Positions 1 through 11,100 of a DNA stretch of 64,000 nucleotides are shown piece after piece. The translations under genes and the position numbers were made by a program. The DNA is from Cliona cf. orientalis (lineage: Eukaryota; Porifera; Demospongiae; Clionaida; Clionaidae): positions 3,084,225-3,148,224 of the forward strand of contig OZ005690.1 of assembly GCA_963930775.1 (NCBI GenBank). The letters run 5' to 3'. The notes beneath the pieces are model-generated. The model was not told where the DNA came from, searched no databases, and saw nothing but the letters and a program-made list of their open reading frames with translations. Positions within the stretch are counted from its first letter, which is position 1; every line of letters begins with the position of its first letter.

Positions 1-22
1 TTGAATTCTGTAGCTACAATTC

Positions 23-1693
23 TTAATTTCTTGATTCTTGATGTCCTGTCATAAATGATGGATCTAGATCTGCTGAATAATCTTCTACTGTCCTACTTGT
101 TTGTGGCTCACTTGCAGGATCTGGTGACGGTAAATTTCCTCGTTCCACATTGTTTGATTCGTTGCCTGGAACTCCTTGATCCACAATGATCAGATTCTGA
201 TCTCTGGTATCTACACTCTGCTCCTCCCTATCACCCTGTTCTTCAGTAGGGCGCAATGCCATATATTTTTTCTGAAGCTTTGCCTTAATGCATGGAAATA
301 GTAATATAGTTGGGATCACCACAAGGAGGAGTATCAAAAGGATCGGATTTACTATTGCAATTCCAATTGTATAAGCCCTGACGGTGTTACTAAAATCATG
401 GCTCTTTAATGTAACATTAACAACAGTGAAGTAGTTTTTCCTTAGGTGATCTTTTTCATATGCTACCAGTACAACATCATTGAACTTCTGATTTACTGGC
501 TTATAGACAGATATGTTTAATACGCAAGACTTTCCAAAGTGATTGATATTTATGCTTTTGTCTGACATCATACAAGTTGTAGGCTGTGTTGAATTTTGTA
601 TGATACCTCTTATGCTCTTCCCGACACCCCTGAGCCAAATGTGATGAATATACACAGCAACATTTGCAGCGATACCTATGTACCAGAAGCTGGGTTGGTC
701 AGCAATAAAGACTTCAGAAATATTACGACGCTCGCCACCTTTTAAGATAACACTCCTACAATCATTTGCACCCTTCCGAAACGTTTCATTATTGGGAGTC
801 TTGAATTTGCTATAATATGTATCTTCATCTGAAAAAGAGCACACAAACAGCTCCGAAGTTGAAAAATTAGATGACACATCTATATCCAACGTTATGTTTG
901 CCTCCAAAAAGTAATTTCTTACATCAAAAATGAGCTGTGAGTAATAATCATCAAAAATCCTAGTATGATTTATCATTCCAAGATTGAAACGATGATCTGA
1001 ATCGCTGCTTGTATTGTTAAAGTGGAGGAGTGATATTTCCAGGTCATTTTGACTAACAGAATACAAAGTGACATTAAAGTTACTCCTATCTTCACGTGAT
1101 TCTAAACTAACATTGGCGAGTGATTCAAAGCATTTTAGATCTTCCACCGAAAAAGTGCCAATAATAGTGTAAACTCCACTTTGAGTGACCTTTGCTACTG
1201 ATGAGGGCCCAGCATTGTGACACCGGTCTAGTGAGGCACGTCGTTGTTGTAGTGGTGCAGCTATAGGCGCTGTTATCGATAAAATTACAATGACTACCAA
1301 TAAAATGCATACTGCCAGTATTACTCGCCGACAACGTGACCCATCTGCAAAACAAAACATGATTCAGAAGTTATGAAAGGAATGTGATAGCTCAGTCTAT
1401 TGATAATATTATTTATAGCGGCTAATCAATGAATAAGATAATACTGATTCTGTAATCTAGTCATATACTATAATAATTATTATATAGGCTAGCTAAGTTA
1501 GGAACGTAATGCTGTAGCATGCAGCCTTAACACGGGCCGCTAATTGGAATTATTCTAGTGACTCACCCAAGTTGAAGCGAGAATTATGCCTCTCGGGGCT
1601 ATCACTTTCCCCGAGGGTAGCGTTATCACCAGAATATCCAGCAATTGAATCTCGCTGAGCTCGCGTAAGAGTGGTAGTTTCGGAATCCGCCAT
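23..1693 (-). CDS. Two-pass membrane protein, unknown family, two exons
   Basis: Two exons join cleanly. Exon 1 is 1693-1567 with donor GTGAGT, and exon 2 is 1344-23 with acceptor TTTTGCAG. Both junctions are phase 1 (G|AT gives Asp). The product is 482 residues. It has an N-terminal segment of about 49 residues without a signal peptide, a membrane helix at about 50-72, a long extracellular-type region rich in NXS/T sites with scattered Cys, a second helix at about 370-395, and an acidic, Ser/Pro-rich tail of 85 residues. Both termini are probably cytoplasmic. Reading exon 2 alone would give a false start inside the intron (Met at 1360), because the frame stays open across the acceptor. I do not recognise the ectodomain and assign no function. 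Confidence 0.75.
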
Positions 1694-1863
1694 AATCTCT
1701 ATCACTTTTAATATCGGACACAAAATTGCATGATCATAGTATTACGTGCGTATGAGTCACGTCACGTCACGTCACATGATGTTATCATCAAAATTCAACG
1801 TACATCACGTGATAGATACTAATGCGCATGCGCAATTAAGTATCTCTGCAGCAGTATGACAAA
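1694..1863. promoter_or_regulatory. Probable bidirectional promoter
   Basis: These 170 bases separate two divergent ATG codons (1693 minus, 1864 plus). They hold four tandem TCACG units at 1757-1776 (CRE/ATF-like), an E-box CACGTG at 1806-1811, and the palindrome GCGCATGCGC at 1824-1833, which matches the NRF-1 consensus. No TATA box is visible, as is common for head-to-head housekeeping promoters. The motif matches are seen directly; their use is inferred. Confidence 0.5.
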
Positions 1864-2028
1864 ATGGCTTGTCAGGCACCAGAGGTCATCCCACCAAACG
1901 TGATCAGTACGTATTCCAAGAAGATAGTCCTGTTGGTACTCAGGATGCAATATCCAGATTCTATAAAAGTTGCCTCTGGCGATTTGGACCACGTTCTCAA
2001 GGAAATTAACCAAGTTAGTGGTGCATGA
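1864..2028 (+). CDS. Small ORF or first exon, unknown product
   Basis: An ATG in good context (AAAATGG) opens 54 codons ending in TGA at 2026-2028. The product begins MACQAPEVIPPNV and has an amphipathic middle (SKKIVLLVLRMQYPD). A plausible donor, GTTAGT at 2014, lies before the stop, so this may be exon 1 (1864-2013, phase 0) of a larger gene diverging from the 23-1693 gene. The next candidate exon at 3962 also begins in phase 0, but the link is unproven. The antisense reading is also open and cannot be fully excluded. No family recognised. Confidence 0.4.
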   Translation: MACQAPEVIPPNVISTYSKKIVLLVLRMQYPDSIKVASGDLDHVLKEINQVSGA

Positions 2029-2412
2029 GAGAGGTTCAGTATGGTCAAGTTAAAACACACACACCCTCAGTTTACTAGACAAAAAGTAAATATAAGTTGT
2101 AATAGATCGATATGCATGCATAGCTAGTCCCTTGTCAATTATGATAATGATCTGAGCGGACAAGCCTGATCAAACCTTAGTGGCCTTACTAAAACTTTGA
2201 GCCAATTTATTCCTAATTAGACACATTTTATTCTCAAAAATTTATAGTCCAATTCACTGCATGTAAGCTTATAGTGTACAGATGGACCACGCTTGTACTA
2301 TAGAGCTCTCTGAATAAAACGATTAGTATTAATGGTGATGCATATTATTGAAAATAGGTTCTATAATATTATTTGTCATTAATCCATGCATGATTGTATA
2401 CTAATGAAAGTA

Positions 2413-3511
2413 CAGTCCAACCTCGATTATCCGAACCCCTTTGGCCAAGGGGAAATCCAGAACCGTTCGGATAAGCAAAGAGTTCGGATAACGTTGACCA
2501 CACCCAAGCCACACCCACAAAATCGATTGTGCATGTAAAAACGTATATACGATAGATTTATTGAGCATTTCAATGATTTTAATCTCATCTTCGATTGATA
2601 GAGCACTTATTTTGCGTTTCTTTTACTTCTTTGAGCGTTAGAATTAGATTTGATAGCAGCGCAGCAGCTGGTTCTCGCGTGACAACTACGCGACGTAGGT
2701 TTACTGCGCATGCGCAATCCGGTCACATGGCCACAATATGTACTTTGACCCTGCATTTTCTTTGGATCTCGAGTTCGGATAATCGAGGGTTCAGATAATC
2801 GAGTATAGGTTACATCACGAGGTGGAGGTCTCTACGGGATTTACACACCGAGGGCCGGAGGCCCGAGGCTGTGTAAATCGCGTAGAGACCGAACCGAGTG
2901 ATGTAACCGACTTGTACCATGGGCTACGTGGTCCTGACAACGTATCTACAGCCTAGCAACTACAGCGCCGGCCATAAAAGGCTCGAGCGCGTACCTAGCA
3001 ACAGTTCAAACCATCGTCGTCGATCGAGTCGACGCTGGACATCGATGCATAGTGAGCTGACGCCATTTTCTGTCCAACTCGAGCTTCTTCCTTGACATTC
3101 AGAACCATAATACTACCGTCGCTGCGTACAAAAGGCCGGCCATGTCATCGCTGTCTTGATTTCAACTCGAGGTAGTCAGAGTGCAGCTCAGTTTTTACTT
3201 CTGCTGACTTGGCAATCATTCGCTCCACCCATTCAATTAACGCAGTAAGACCTGCCCACTAATCATCTGCATACAGTACTCTGCATTGCACCAGAGCTCT
3301 GTACTTCATCTCTTTCACTATTAACAAAAGATGCTGTAACTACCCTAGCAGGCATGATCATGTAAAATTTCATAGCCTCAGAGGTAGGTGTCTATCTAGA
3401 TAGACACCTCCTAGGAGGTGTCTATTTTATTTAGACACCTCCTATAAATCAATCTGATTGGTCAGAATGTTACAACCATGGTACAAGGTTCGGATAATCG
3501 AGGTTGGACTG
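2413..3511. mobile_element. Composite pogo/Tigger-like non-autonomous element
   Basis: The ends are inverted repeats, CAGTCCAACCTCGATTATCC on the left and its complement on the right, flanked by TA (2411-2412 and 3512-3513) as expected for Tc1/mariner-pogo target duplications. The inside lacks any transposase frame. It contains a second pair of GGATAATCGAG motifs at about 2775-2802, a palindrome at 2808-2908, inverted TTGTACCATGG motifs near 2912 and 3478, and a hairpin of TGTCTA/TAGACA units at about 3388-3446. It therefore looks like a small element into which other fold-back DNA has been inserted. Together with short unremarkable flanks it fills the gap between 2029 and 3961. Confidence 0.7.
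2808..2908. repeat. Palindrome with GC-rich loop, inside the pogo-like element
   Basis: GGTTACATCAC reads into GGTCTCTACG and ATTTACACA, then a GC-rich centre (GGGCCGGAGGCCC), then the complements in reverse order. A similar design (AT-rich arms around a CTCGGG/GCCCTCGAG core) occurs at 10747-10862. Confidence 0.7.
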
Positions 3512-3961
3512 TACTTATTTTGAAATAATCGCTAATATTAAAGAGGAGTGAAGAGAGCTAGCCTCTCACTCCACTCCACCACACAGAACTTGATTATACT
3601 CTTTCAAGGGTGAGGTCAAGATGTACTTTTTTGATTTACCTATCTACCCACCAACATCTTGATTTGGTAACCACTACTACAATAGTATGGCCACCTGGCT
3701 TTATTAAATTTTACAGCACTAGTACTAAGAGAGTTCTACCTTACTCATGGATGCATGAATTAACAATAATATTATTATTATGTTAAATATGTACCTGCAT
3801 GATAGAGTGTAGATAATAATATTATGGCTACACAATTATCATGATTGTAGAAACCCTTAGTTTTGATGCAATTATTTGGGTTCGCTTCCCTATCAATGAT
3901 AGTATACCATACTGTGTAACTGTAATAGTATAATTATTATGCAGTCGTTTATGCTACTCAG

Positions 3962-4420
3962 GAAATTTCAGCTAAGCTGAACATAAAGGTACCAATAGAA
4001 TGTTCTCTGGGAGCTCGCATAAACACAGTGAAAACACCGGTAGATCAGCTAACGTGTGAAACGTCATTATCCACCAGTGCTGAACACTCTGAAGGTCAAA
4101 AATGTTTAGGACCAACTGCAGTCATCTCTAGTCCATCGGAAAATTATTATAGCTACTATGCTAAAACTGTGCCCTTCACAGAGGTTGGAAATGGTACATT
4201 TAATGCATTAACGATCACAATACCGATGGTAATAAGATTTGTATTCAACATTACTTATTACAGTTGATAAATATTTGCCTACTATATTGGTGGAGATGTT
4301 TATTAGTGACCAAACACTTATTCAAGGTGAAAATCTACGGAAATGTATAGCTATCATTGCCAATGCTATCAACAGCAAAATCGTTGGTATACAAGAACAT
4401 TGTGACAAAGGAAAGGTCAA
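3962..4420 (+). CDS. Possible exons of an unrecognised gene
   Basis: A 3' splice site (CTACTCAG, ending 3961) opens a frame beginning EISAKLNIKVPIECSLGA with several Cys and Ser/Thr-rich stretches, running to about 4230. A second stretch from about 4267, after a TTATTACAG acceptor, reads VDKYLPTILVEMFISD and continues to a consensus donor GTAAGT at 4421. The frames can be joined with a weak donor at 4193 (intron of 74 nt); a stronger donor at about 4232 gives a different frame that soon stops. No start codon fits, so these would be internal exons, perhaps of the gene beginning at 1864. Protein-like composition is the main support. No domain recognised. Confidence 0.3.
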
Positions 4421-5063
4421 GTAAGTGCATTATAATACTGGTAATAGCTACCGTAGTGTCCTGGGCAAGCGCTCACTCCCAGGTAAGTGCCCATGCATGT
4501 ACTCTATTTCAATGTAGCAGCCTCTATACAAACGCATGTAATTTATATTCCTGCATGGTTGGGCACAAAAGGCCTAAGAGAAGAGGCTGCATGAATGTGC
4601 TTAACCAATAGCTAAGTATGGCTTGCATATATAGACACAGCACTGCTCATGATCAAATGTAGCTATAATGGGGTCACCAATATCACCTGCATGAGTATTC
4701 AGCCTATATTCTCTTAATCAGGCCTTTATGGTGGCCAGGCACTGAATTCTCATGCAAGCATGTGGAACTGAATAATCTATCGTATCTATAGCTAAAAGCA
4801 CATAATATAATTATTAATTTTATTATAATTATAATATATATTTCTGGCCTGCAGAATCTGTGTCATAAATTTTACACCATGTCCTTAAAGAATTTGCTCT
4901 GAAAGATCACTTTAAAGATCATTAACACTACCCATAATAATTAATGAACCATAATTATACCAATGCATGGTCATGTAAAACGTAATAATTATATCAGATT
5001 CTATAATAATTTTGTCGTATGTATTACTATTATGATCATCAGATTCTTGATGTATCGATCTAG

Positions 5064-5127
5064 ATGAAGATTGCTAAGCAGTTCAAAGGCAAAGATCTTT
5101 GCCTTTGAACTGCTTAGCTATCTTCAT
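5064..5127. repeat. Near-perfect 64-bp palindrome
   Basis: Two 32-base arms are perfect complements except for one T/T pair (5072/5119), and there is no loop: the centre is AAAGATCTTT. No flanking target duplication or longer terminal repeat is visible. It could be a fold-back element, a hairpin transcript, or a fresh inverted duplication. Confidence 0.85.
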
Positions 5128-5212
5128 TAAAATGCACACTTGTACTGATTAAATGTATTGCTAGCTATAATAATATGTGTATAAGTTTGGGTGGGGGTAT
5201 AAAGGAGGGGAA

Positions 5213-5376
<164 letters not shown>

Positions 5377-6319
5377 TGCGTATGTGCAGCTACGTCAGCA
5401 TATGTTGCTGCATGGCATGTGTTGTTGATAATAATATGGGAGTGATTATAAAGGACACAGCTCACTATAATGATCGCTACTACACAATCATATCGAATTT
5501 TATTACTGGTGGCCATGGATTAGTCAACAGAGAATGATGACTTATGCATATATAGTAGCTACAAAAGTCCATCCGATATTTAATATTATATGCATGCAAG
5601 GGCATAAATAAATTATTAGATATTGCAGCCCTCGGACACTAATTTAAATAATAACTCCGAACGGGAACCTAATAAAAATGAACTCCTGGGACCATGCTAT
5701 ATATTGAATCTACAACCAGTATGGGAAACAATATAATATTATTATTATTATTATACAATTTGTAGTGGCCTAATCATTAGCGACCATTAGTAGCTAAGCA
5801 GTTGATGTCTGATAACTATCTATTGGGTCAAATTGGTATGGTCTCTTGGAACTATGGGAACTTCTCCAAATAAGTAATAGCTATGTAATAGTATCATCAC
5901 CCATGTAGCTATATATAGGTTTGTTCCAAACCTGGGTCATGCTTTCCTGATAGCTAATACATTAAATTTAACAATTGAAAGTGAAAATAAGTTTATAATA
6001 ATACATTTTATCACGTTGCGCTTCAAATAGTTTTTAGAATAATTTCAAGCTTACAACTGAAATCAATGTAGATAATTATTAATTATTAATTTCACACTTT
6101 GTATAGTAGCTATAAGTATAGTAAATTTACTATGATAAGTTGATCGTGATAATAGCTATGATAGCTACTATTAAATTTAATATAAAGAAGCGGTTCAAAG
6201 CAATTATTATCGATCACTAGCTATGAAGTAAATGTTGTTAGAACGACAGCTGTCAGTGAGTATTAGATTCATACTGGTTAGCCATATAATTATTGTAATT
6301 CAATGTGTAGATACGCATA

Positions 6320-8179
6320 ATGTCTACCAAGTTCTTATTGCCATTAATTTTACTAAGACTTTGTACTATCAGTCAATTGGAGGAGACTTGTCTCAGTAAC
6401 TGTCGGCTTACTTGGACAATGAACTACGCAAATTCACGTAGCTGCATCTGTGGACGAGGCACATATGGACTTGATGGGTATCCTGAGTGTGCAAATCATT
6501 CTGATGACACAATAATGGTGGAGATGGACAAAAAGTACTGTATGACATTCAATGAGAGTGATAATATGACATACATAGGTAGCTGTCCGTATAACAGTTT
6601 GCTATTCTTGAATGAAGAAATTGCAGGGTATGGCAAAATATTTAATAACGTCCGTTTACCCCAAAATGCTCTTGAACTCAATAACTTTGTATGCAATGTC
6701 AGCAATTTTACTGAGCGTGCCAGTTACATACGTAATGTTTGTGGACAGCAGAGACGTCAAGGTATGCTTTGCAGTCAGTGCGGGGATGGTCTAGGTCCAG
6801 CAATTTTATCATATACACATCCATGCGTAGAGTGCAAATGGTACGGGTGGTTACTCTACTTCATCTTATCCTTTGTTCCAGCTACCATTTTCTGCTTCTT
6901 GATTGTCGTCTTAAGAATCGATGCTCTTTCTCCTCCTCTTAATGCCATAGTTATCTTCTGCCACGTGATGGTGTCACATGTTAATCACATGCCGTGTAAG
7001 TTCCTGGAGTACGCTACTATAGGCATAGGCTCTTTTTCTCCGCTGGTTTTAGTAGGTCTCACAATTTATGGCTTTTTTAACATGGATTTTCTGGTGTATG
7101 TAGTACCTCCATTTTGTGTCAGTGAGAAAATATCCACACTGACTGCTATATCTCTGGACTACATTGTTGCCTTATTTCCACTTTTTCTCTCAGCCGTACT
7201 TTATATTCTGGTCGAAAAACACGATAGTGGGTGTTTCCTACTTAGGTTGATATGGAGTCCATTTCATAAGTGCTTTGTTCATTTTAAAAGACGTTGGGAC
7301 ATCAAAGGATCTATTATAAATGCCTTTGCTACTTTATATGTTCTATCGTTCACAAAAATAATTTCAACGTCAGTGAACCTAATGCTATGGGTGTTAGTTA
7401 TCAACACTTGTGGAGATAAATTATGGTTCAGACTGTACTATGATGCCTCCTGCACTATATTTCATCCTTGTCATTATCCATACGCATTTCTCGCAATAGT
7501 TGTGTCAACATTTTTCATTGTTCTACCATCTCTCTTCATTTTTCTCCATCCATGCAAATTTTTCAACAGGTGTAGAAATTTTCAGTGTCGATTGCTACAA
7601 GTGGCAAACGAAGTAGCAAAAGTTTTTCAACAGAGCTTCAAGGATGGGACAGAAAATACACTAGATTGCCGATGGTTTGCAGGGATCTACCTTCTGATAA
7701 GGGTAGTTATTGCCGCATCTGTGACCTGGAAGTCATCTGATTCACTGCAAATAAAAGTGATAAGCGCTTTTGTTGGGCTTATGCTGGTGGCTATTTTTCA
7801 ACCTCACACCAGGACTTGCTATAATGTTTTTGATTCCTTGTTTTTCTCATGTTTGGGAGTAGTTTTCACTCTTTTGCCAGCTGGGCAGAGCCATCATATT
7901 ACACAAGTCTACATCTTCTTTTTACCACTGATCGTCATAATCGTGTTTATTTGCTGGAAATTGATAGTCACTAAGAGGTACGTGAGTGGCGGCTGTGGGT
8001 GGGTAACTTCATATCTTCGCCAAATTATTCATATTATGTTTTGCAATAAAATTGATGCGGCATCTACGTCTAACAATGATAACATCACACAAGATCAAGA
8101 TCAAGAGCAAGAGCCACTTGTTGCTAATAATTCTCAGTCAAAAGTTTTGTATACTGTAGTAGACATCAATAATCATTGA
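6320..8179 (+). CDS. Cys-rich multi-pass membrane protein, paralogue of the beta-helix receptor
   Basis: A single frame of 619 residues. A signal peptide (MSTKFLLPLILLRLCTIS) leads to a Cys-rich ectodomain up to about residue 172, including RQGMLCSQCGDGLG, then about eight to ten hydrophobic helices and a short polar tail ending near DQDQEQEP. The block RxGxLCxxCxxGL-(x)n-C-xxC-xxW, the first helix, and a late motif NVFDSLFF match the membrane half of the protein at 14545-18835, so the two are paralogues. This one lacks the beta-helix region. The role is unknown; the layout suggests a surface receptor or adhesion protein. The start is chosen because the signal peptide follows it directly. No introns are evident. 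The 3' flank is duplicated at 9583-10098. Confidence 0.8.
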   Translation: MSTKFLLPLILLRLCTISQLEETCLSNCRLTWTMNYANSRSCICGRGTYGLDGYPECANHSDDTIMVEMDKKYCMTFNESDNMTYIGSCPYNSLLFLNEEIAGYGKIFNNVRLPQNALELNNFVCNVSNFTERASYIRNVCGQQRRQGMLCSQCGDGLGPAILSYTHPCVECKWYGWLLYFILSFVPATIFCFLIVVLRIDALSPPLNAIVIFCHVMVSHVNHMPCKFLEYATIGIGSFSPLVLVGLTIYGFFNMDFLVYVVPPFCVSEKISTLTAISLDYIVALFPLFLSAVLYILVEKHDSGCFLLRLIWSPFHKCFVHFKRRWDIKGSIINAFATLYVLSFTKIISTSVNLMLWVLVINTCGDKLWFRLYYDASCTIFHPCHYPYAFLAIVVSTFFIVLPSLFIFLHPCKFFNRCRNFQCRLLQVANEVAKVFQQSFKDGTENTLDCRWFAGIYLLIRVVIAASVTWKSSDSLQIKVISAFVGLMLVAIFQPHTRTCYNVFDSLFFSCLGVVFTLLPAGQSHHITQVYIFFLPLIVIIVFICWKLIVTKRYVSGGCGWVTSYLRQIIHIMFCNKIDAASTSNNDNITQDQDQEQEPLVANNSQSKVLYTVVDINNH

Positions 8180-8296
8180 TTAACATTAGAGCAAGCTTAA
8201 AAATTTATTATCACACGGTAGTTATTATAAGTACGAGGGGGCACGGTGCCCAAAATACTCGCGCATGCACAATAATATTGAGCTACCACGATCTCA

Positions 8297-8834
8297 CAGC
8301 GCTGAGGGTTTAGCACCAATGGTGTTCATTAATTTATAGAAAACAAGTTGGAATCATTAGCAATAATTTTATGCAGAGAGTAGATCGGGGTGCCTGGGGA
8401 CGAGGCTATTATATGAAACATCAGCCTGTTTATGTAAACATTTAATTGAGTTGGAGGACTTGCCATGAGAAAAGAGACTTAAATTTGTAGTATAGCTATG
8501 TGTAACTTGTTGCATGCATGTACAGAGTAAAGAAATGTAGTGTAATCGTAGTAATCTACTCTATGTTTGTATATTAATTTTGTAGGGATATTAGCTAATA
8601 TGTAGTTCTGGAAGTGCACTTAAGTTTACTGGGAAACTCATCTCATGTAGATACGCATGACATATACTACATAAGCTTGCACACAATCATTTGTAGCATA
8701 CTCCAAATCCTGGTAGTATATATAATAGTATTTTATGCATAACAAAAAACAGTGCATGCATGTTGTAGCTAATAATGAAAACTATGAAAATGGGATGTAA
8801 GATAGCCAGTAGAACCAGTCCTCTAAGTTGATCA
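8297..8834. repeat. Duplicated non-coding block, copy 1
   Basis: About 540 bases beginning GCGCTGAGGGTTTAGCACC and ending near CTAAGTTGATCA recur as a direct repeat at 9583-10098 with moderate divergence. It lies just downstream of the 6320-8179 gene, so it may be the 3' flank of an ancestral gene copied along with it. Confidence 0.8.
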
Positions 8835-8911
8835 ACTGCTCACAATTATCTCAGTAACCTTTTTCAACTCCAGCTTCCTAAACCTGAGGCATAAAATTTA
8901 ATATTAGCATT

Positions 8912-9160
8912 CAGGGTTTCATCCAGAAAGAAATTTTTGGGGGAGAAGTGGGTGTGGCAGTTTCATGCACTGTGTTCTCCTCCTCCCCCATTAACCATTA
9001 TGAAGTGTTTGTGGATGTCACTGAGGTATTACTTGATTTCATCTAGTGCTCTTAAATAATTTATTACTGATCACTTGCACCGCAGCGCAAAAACAATAAC
9101 ACGCTCCCCTCCCCCACTAAACTCTCTCTCTCCTTTCCCTTCTTCTTCTTTCTCTCTTCC

Positions 9161-9193
<33 letters not shown>

Positions 9194-9246
9194 ATTTCCC
9201 CCATCCTCCCCCCCCCCCCCCCCCCCCCCCATTGGATGAAACCCTG
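8912..9246. mobile_element. MITE with 5-bp target duplication GCATT
   Basis: Terminal inverted repeats CAGGGTTTCATCCA / TGGATGAAACCCTG are flanked by GCATT on both sides (8907-8911 and 9247-9251). Near the right end lie a run of 30 G (9163-9192) and a run of 23 C (9208-9230). Same family type as 40047-40406, 41450-41791, 54368-54706 and 54852-55196. Apparent Pro/Gly-rich frames across the tracts are not genes. Confidence 0.85.
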
Positions 9247-9262
9247 GCATTGGAAAATCACC

Positions 9263-9400
9263 ATGGCTTGCTTTGGTCTCTTGACTAGGTATATCGCTCA
9301 TTCACTGCTCCGTAAATCAAGCAACCGGTGATGTCTACTACAACTCAATTGACCTTTGCACTAGCTATACCACCATGTGTACTGCTCTCTCAGTTTGCTG
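9263..9400 (+). pseudogene. 5' relic of a beta-helix receptor gene
   Basis: Starting at ACCATGGCTTGC, this stretch aligns for about 140 bases with the beginning of the gene at 14545 (ATGGCTTGCTGTGGTCTCTT), covering the signal peptide and the start of the mature protein as far as CTCTCTCAGTTTGCTG. The frame is broken by small length changes and meets a stop after about 22 codons, and the rest of the gene is absent. It is followed by the second copy of the duplicated block seen downstream of the 6320-8179 gene, so a whole gene copy may once have stood here. Confidence 0.75.
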
Positions 9401-9582
9401 ATCTGGTATGCACGTAGTTGATATTATGTAATAGCTTCTGTACAGTCAATATTAGTACAATGTCATTCTTGTGGTCTCTATAACACTGCTAACAGCAACT
9501 ATTGCAGTGACGTTGCTGGTTTTGATTTGTAACATGTAGACAAGCTATAGCTACTCTGTCACTAATGCATGCAATAAATCTA

Positions 9583-10098
9583 ACAGCACTGAGGGTTTAG
9601 CACCTGTGGTGTTCATTAATTTGCAGAAAACAAGTTGAAATCATTAGTTGGATAATTAATTTTTATGCAGAGAGTAGATTGGAGTGCCTGGAGACAAGGC
9701 TATTAGAAACAGCCTGTTTATGTAAAGATTTGGGATGGAGGACTTACCATGAGAAGAGAGACTTAAATTTGTATGTAGCTTGTTGCATATATGTATAGGG
9801 TTGAGTACTGTAGTTTAATAGTACTAATCCACTCTGTGTTTGTACATTAATTTTGTGGGGATGTTAGCTGATGTGTAGTTCTGGAAGTGCAAAAAGTTTA
9901 CTGGGAAACTCATCTCATGTAGATACGCATGACATATACTATAATATTTTAAGCTTACACACAATCATGCATAGCATACTCCAATTCCTGGTAGTATACT
10001 GTGTGCATAACAAAAAAACAGTGCATGCATGTTGTAATGATAAATTCTATAAAAATGGGATGTAGATAGCCAGTTGAACCAGTCATCTAAGTTGATCA
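9583..10098. repeat. Duplicated non-coding block, copy 2
   Basis: Direct repeat of 8297-8834, located after the beta-helix relic. Shared landmarks include GAGGGTTTAGCACC, TTTATGCAGAGAGTAGAT and TAGATACGCATGACATATACTA. Confidence 0.8.
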
Positions 10099-10746
10099 TG
10101 GTGCACTATGTATTAATTCTGAGCACATGGTGTTCTTAGTATTTAATTAAGGCTATGTTTTGTATCATTTTGTCAGTCTGTATGTGTTGTCAAGTCTATT
10201 ATTCTTGCGCTGGCTGCCACGACGTTACAGCCACCAATGCAGGTAAATATGCTATAACATTAAGAATAACAACAGCTATTAAAATTAATTTGTCTGACCT
10301 GCTGCATAAGAAGCAATGCAAATATTATAGTAGCTAAATGGTAAAATCTTCATAGTGCACCGTGGATTAAGTATAATTATACTAATATCATGACTTAGCC
10401 TTGTATCCTAGGTAACAGCCATGGTATAACTCCCATATACCCCAGCCCTCAGGCATTATAACTCCCTACCCCTGACAGTAGTCCAATAACACAGTTGCAC
10501 TGGCATACTAAGTTTGTGTTGTAGTTACTAGCTAGCTTTTCACTAGCTGTAGCCAGTAGCTCCCACACATAATACAATCACTAGCTAAGGAGGGTTCCAG
10601 CTTGATAGACTAACTATTGTACAGATTGTCATTATGATAGAATCTAGCTACCTACTACTCCAACTCTCAGTCAAGTTTCAAATATGAAAAAGTAAACAGT
10701 CTGCTGATTACACTGCCAGTGACCAATCATGGTCAAGATATTAAAC

Positions 10747-10862
10747 AGATAAACTATGTTTGCCCAGGATACACCATTCATATACCACCTTCGCTCTCGG
10801 GCTACGCCCTCGAGCTCAGGGTGGTATATGAACGGTATATCCTGGGCAACCATAGTTTATCT
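10747..10862. repeat. Fold-back element (MITE-like palindrome)
   Basis: AGATAAACTATG leads into TTGCCCAGGATA and ATATACCACC, then a GC-rich core, then the complements in reverse to CATAGTTTATCT. The total is 116 bases. Between 10099 and 10746 I see nothing else that is supported. Confidence 0.8.
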
Positions 10863-11100
10863 ATTACTAATTTATGAGAGAAAGTGTATGGTATGTGTGG
10901 CTTTTTATAGTAAGGTAGATAGTTTAATTCCAAATAAGGCATGGTAGCTAGCTACCAGCAAATCACTTTAAGTGTCAGTGTTTGGTAGCTAGGCCATGCA
11001 GAGTCTCTTTATCTGCAGCTGGTCATGCACCATAATAATCCTTATTATTTTGAGACAAGTATTAAAATAGAGTAGCTATAGATAATAATATTATTATGAT

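Noticed and set aside
9064-9301. Pro/Gly-rich frames near the G and C tracts
   Set aside because: They are translations of homopolymers inside a MITE with a clear target duplication.
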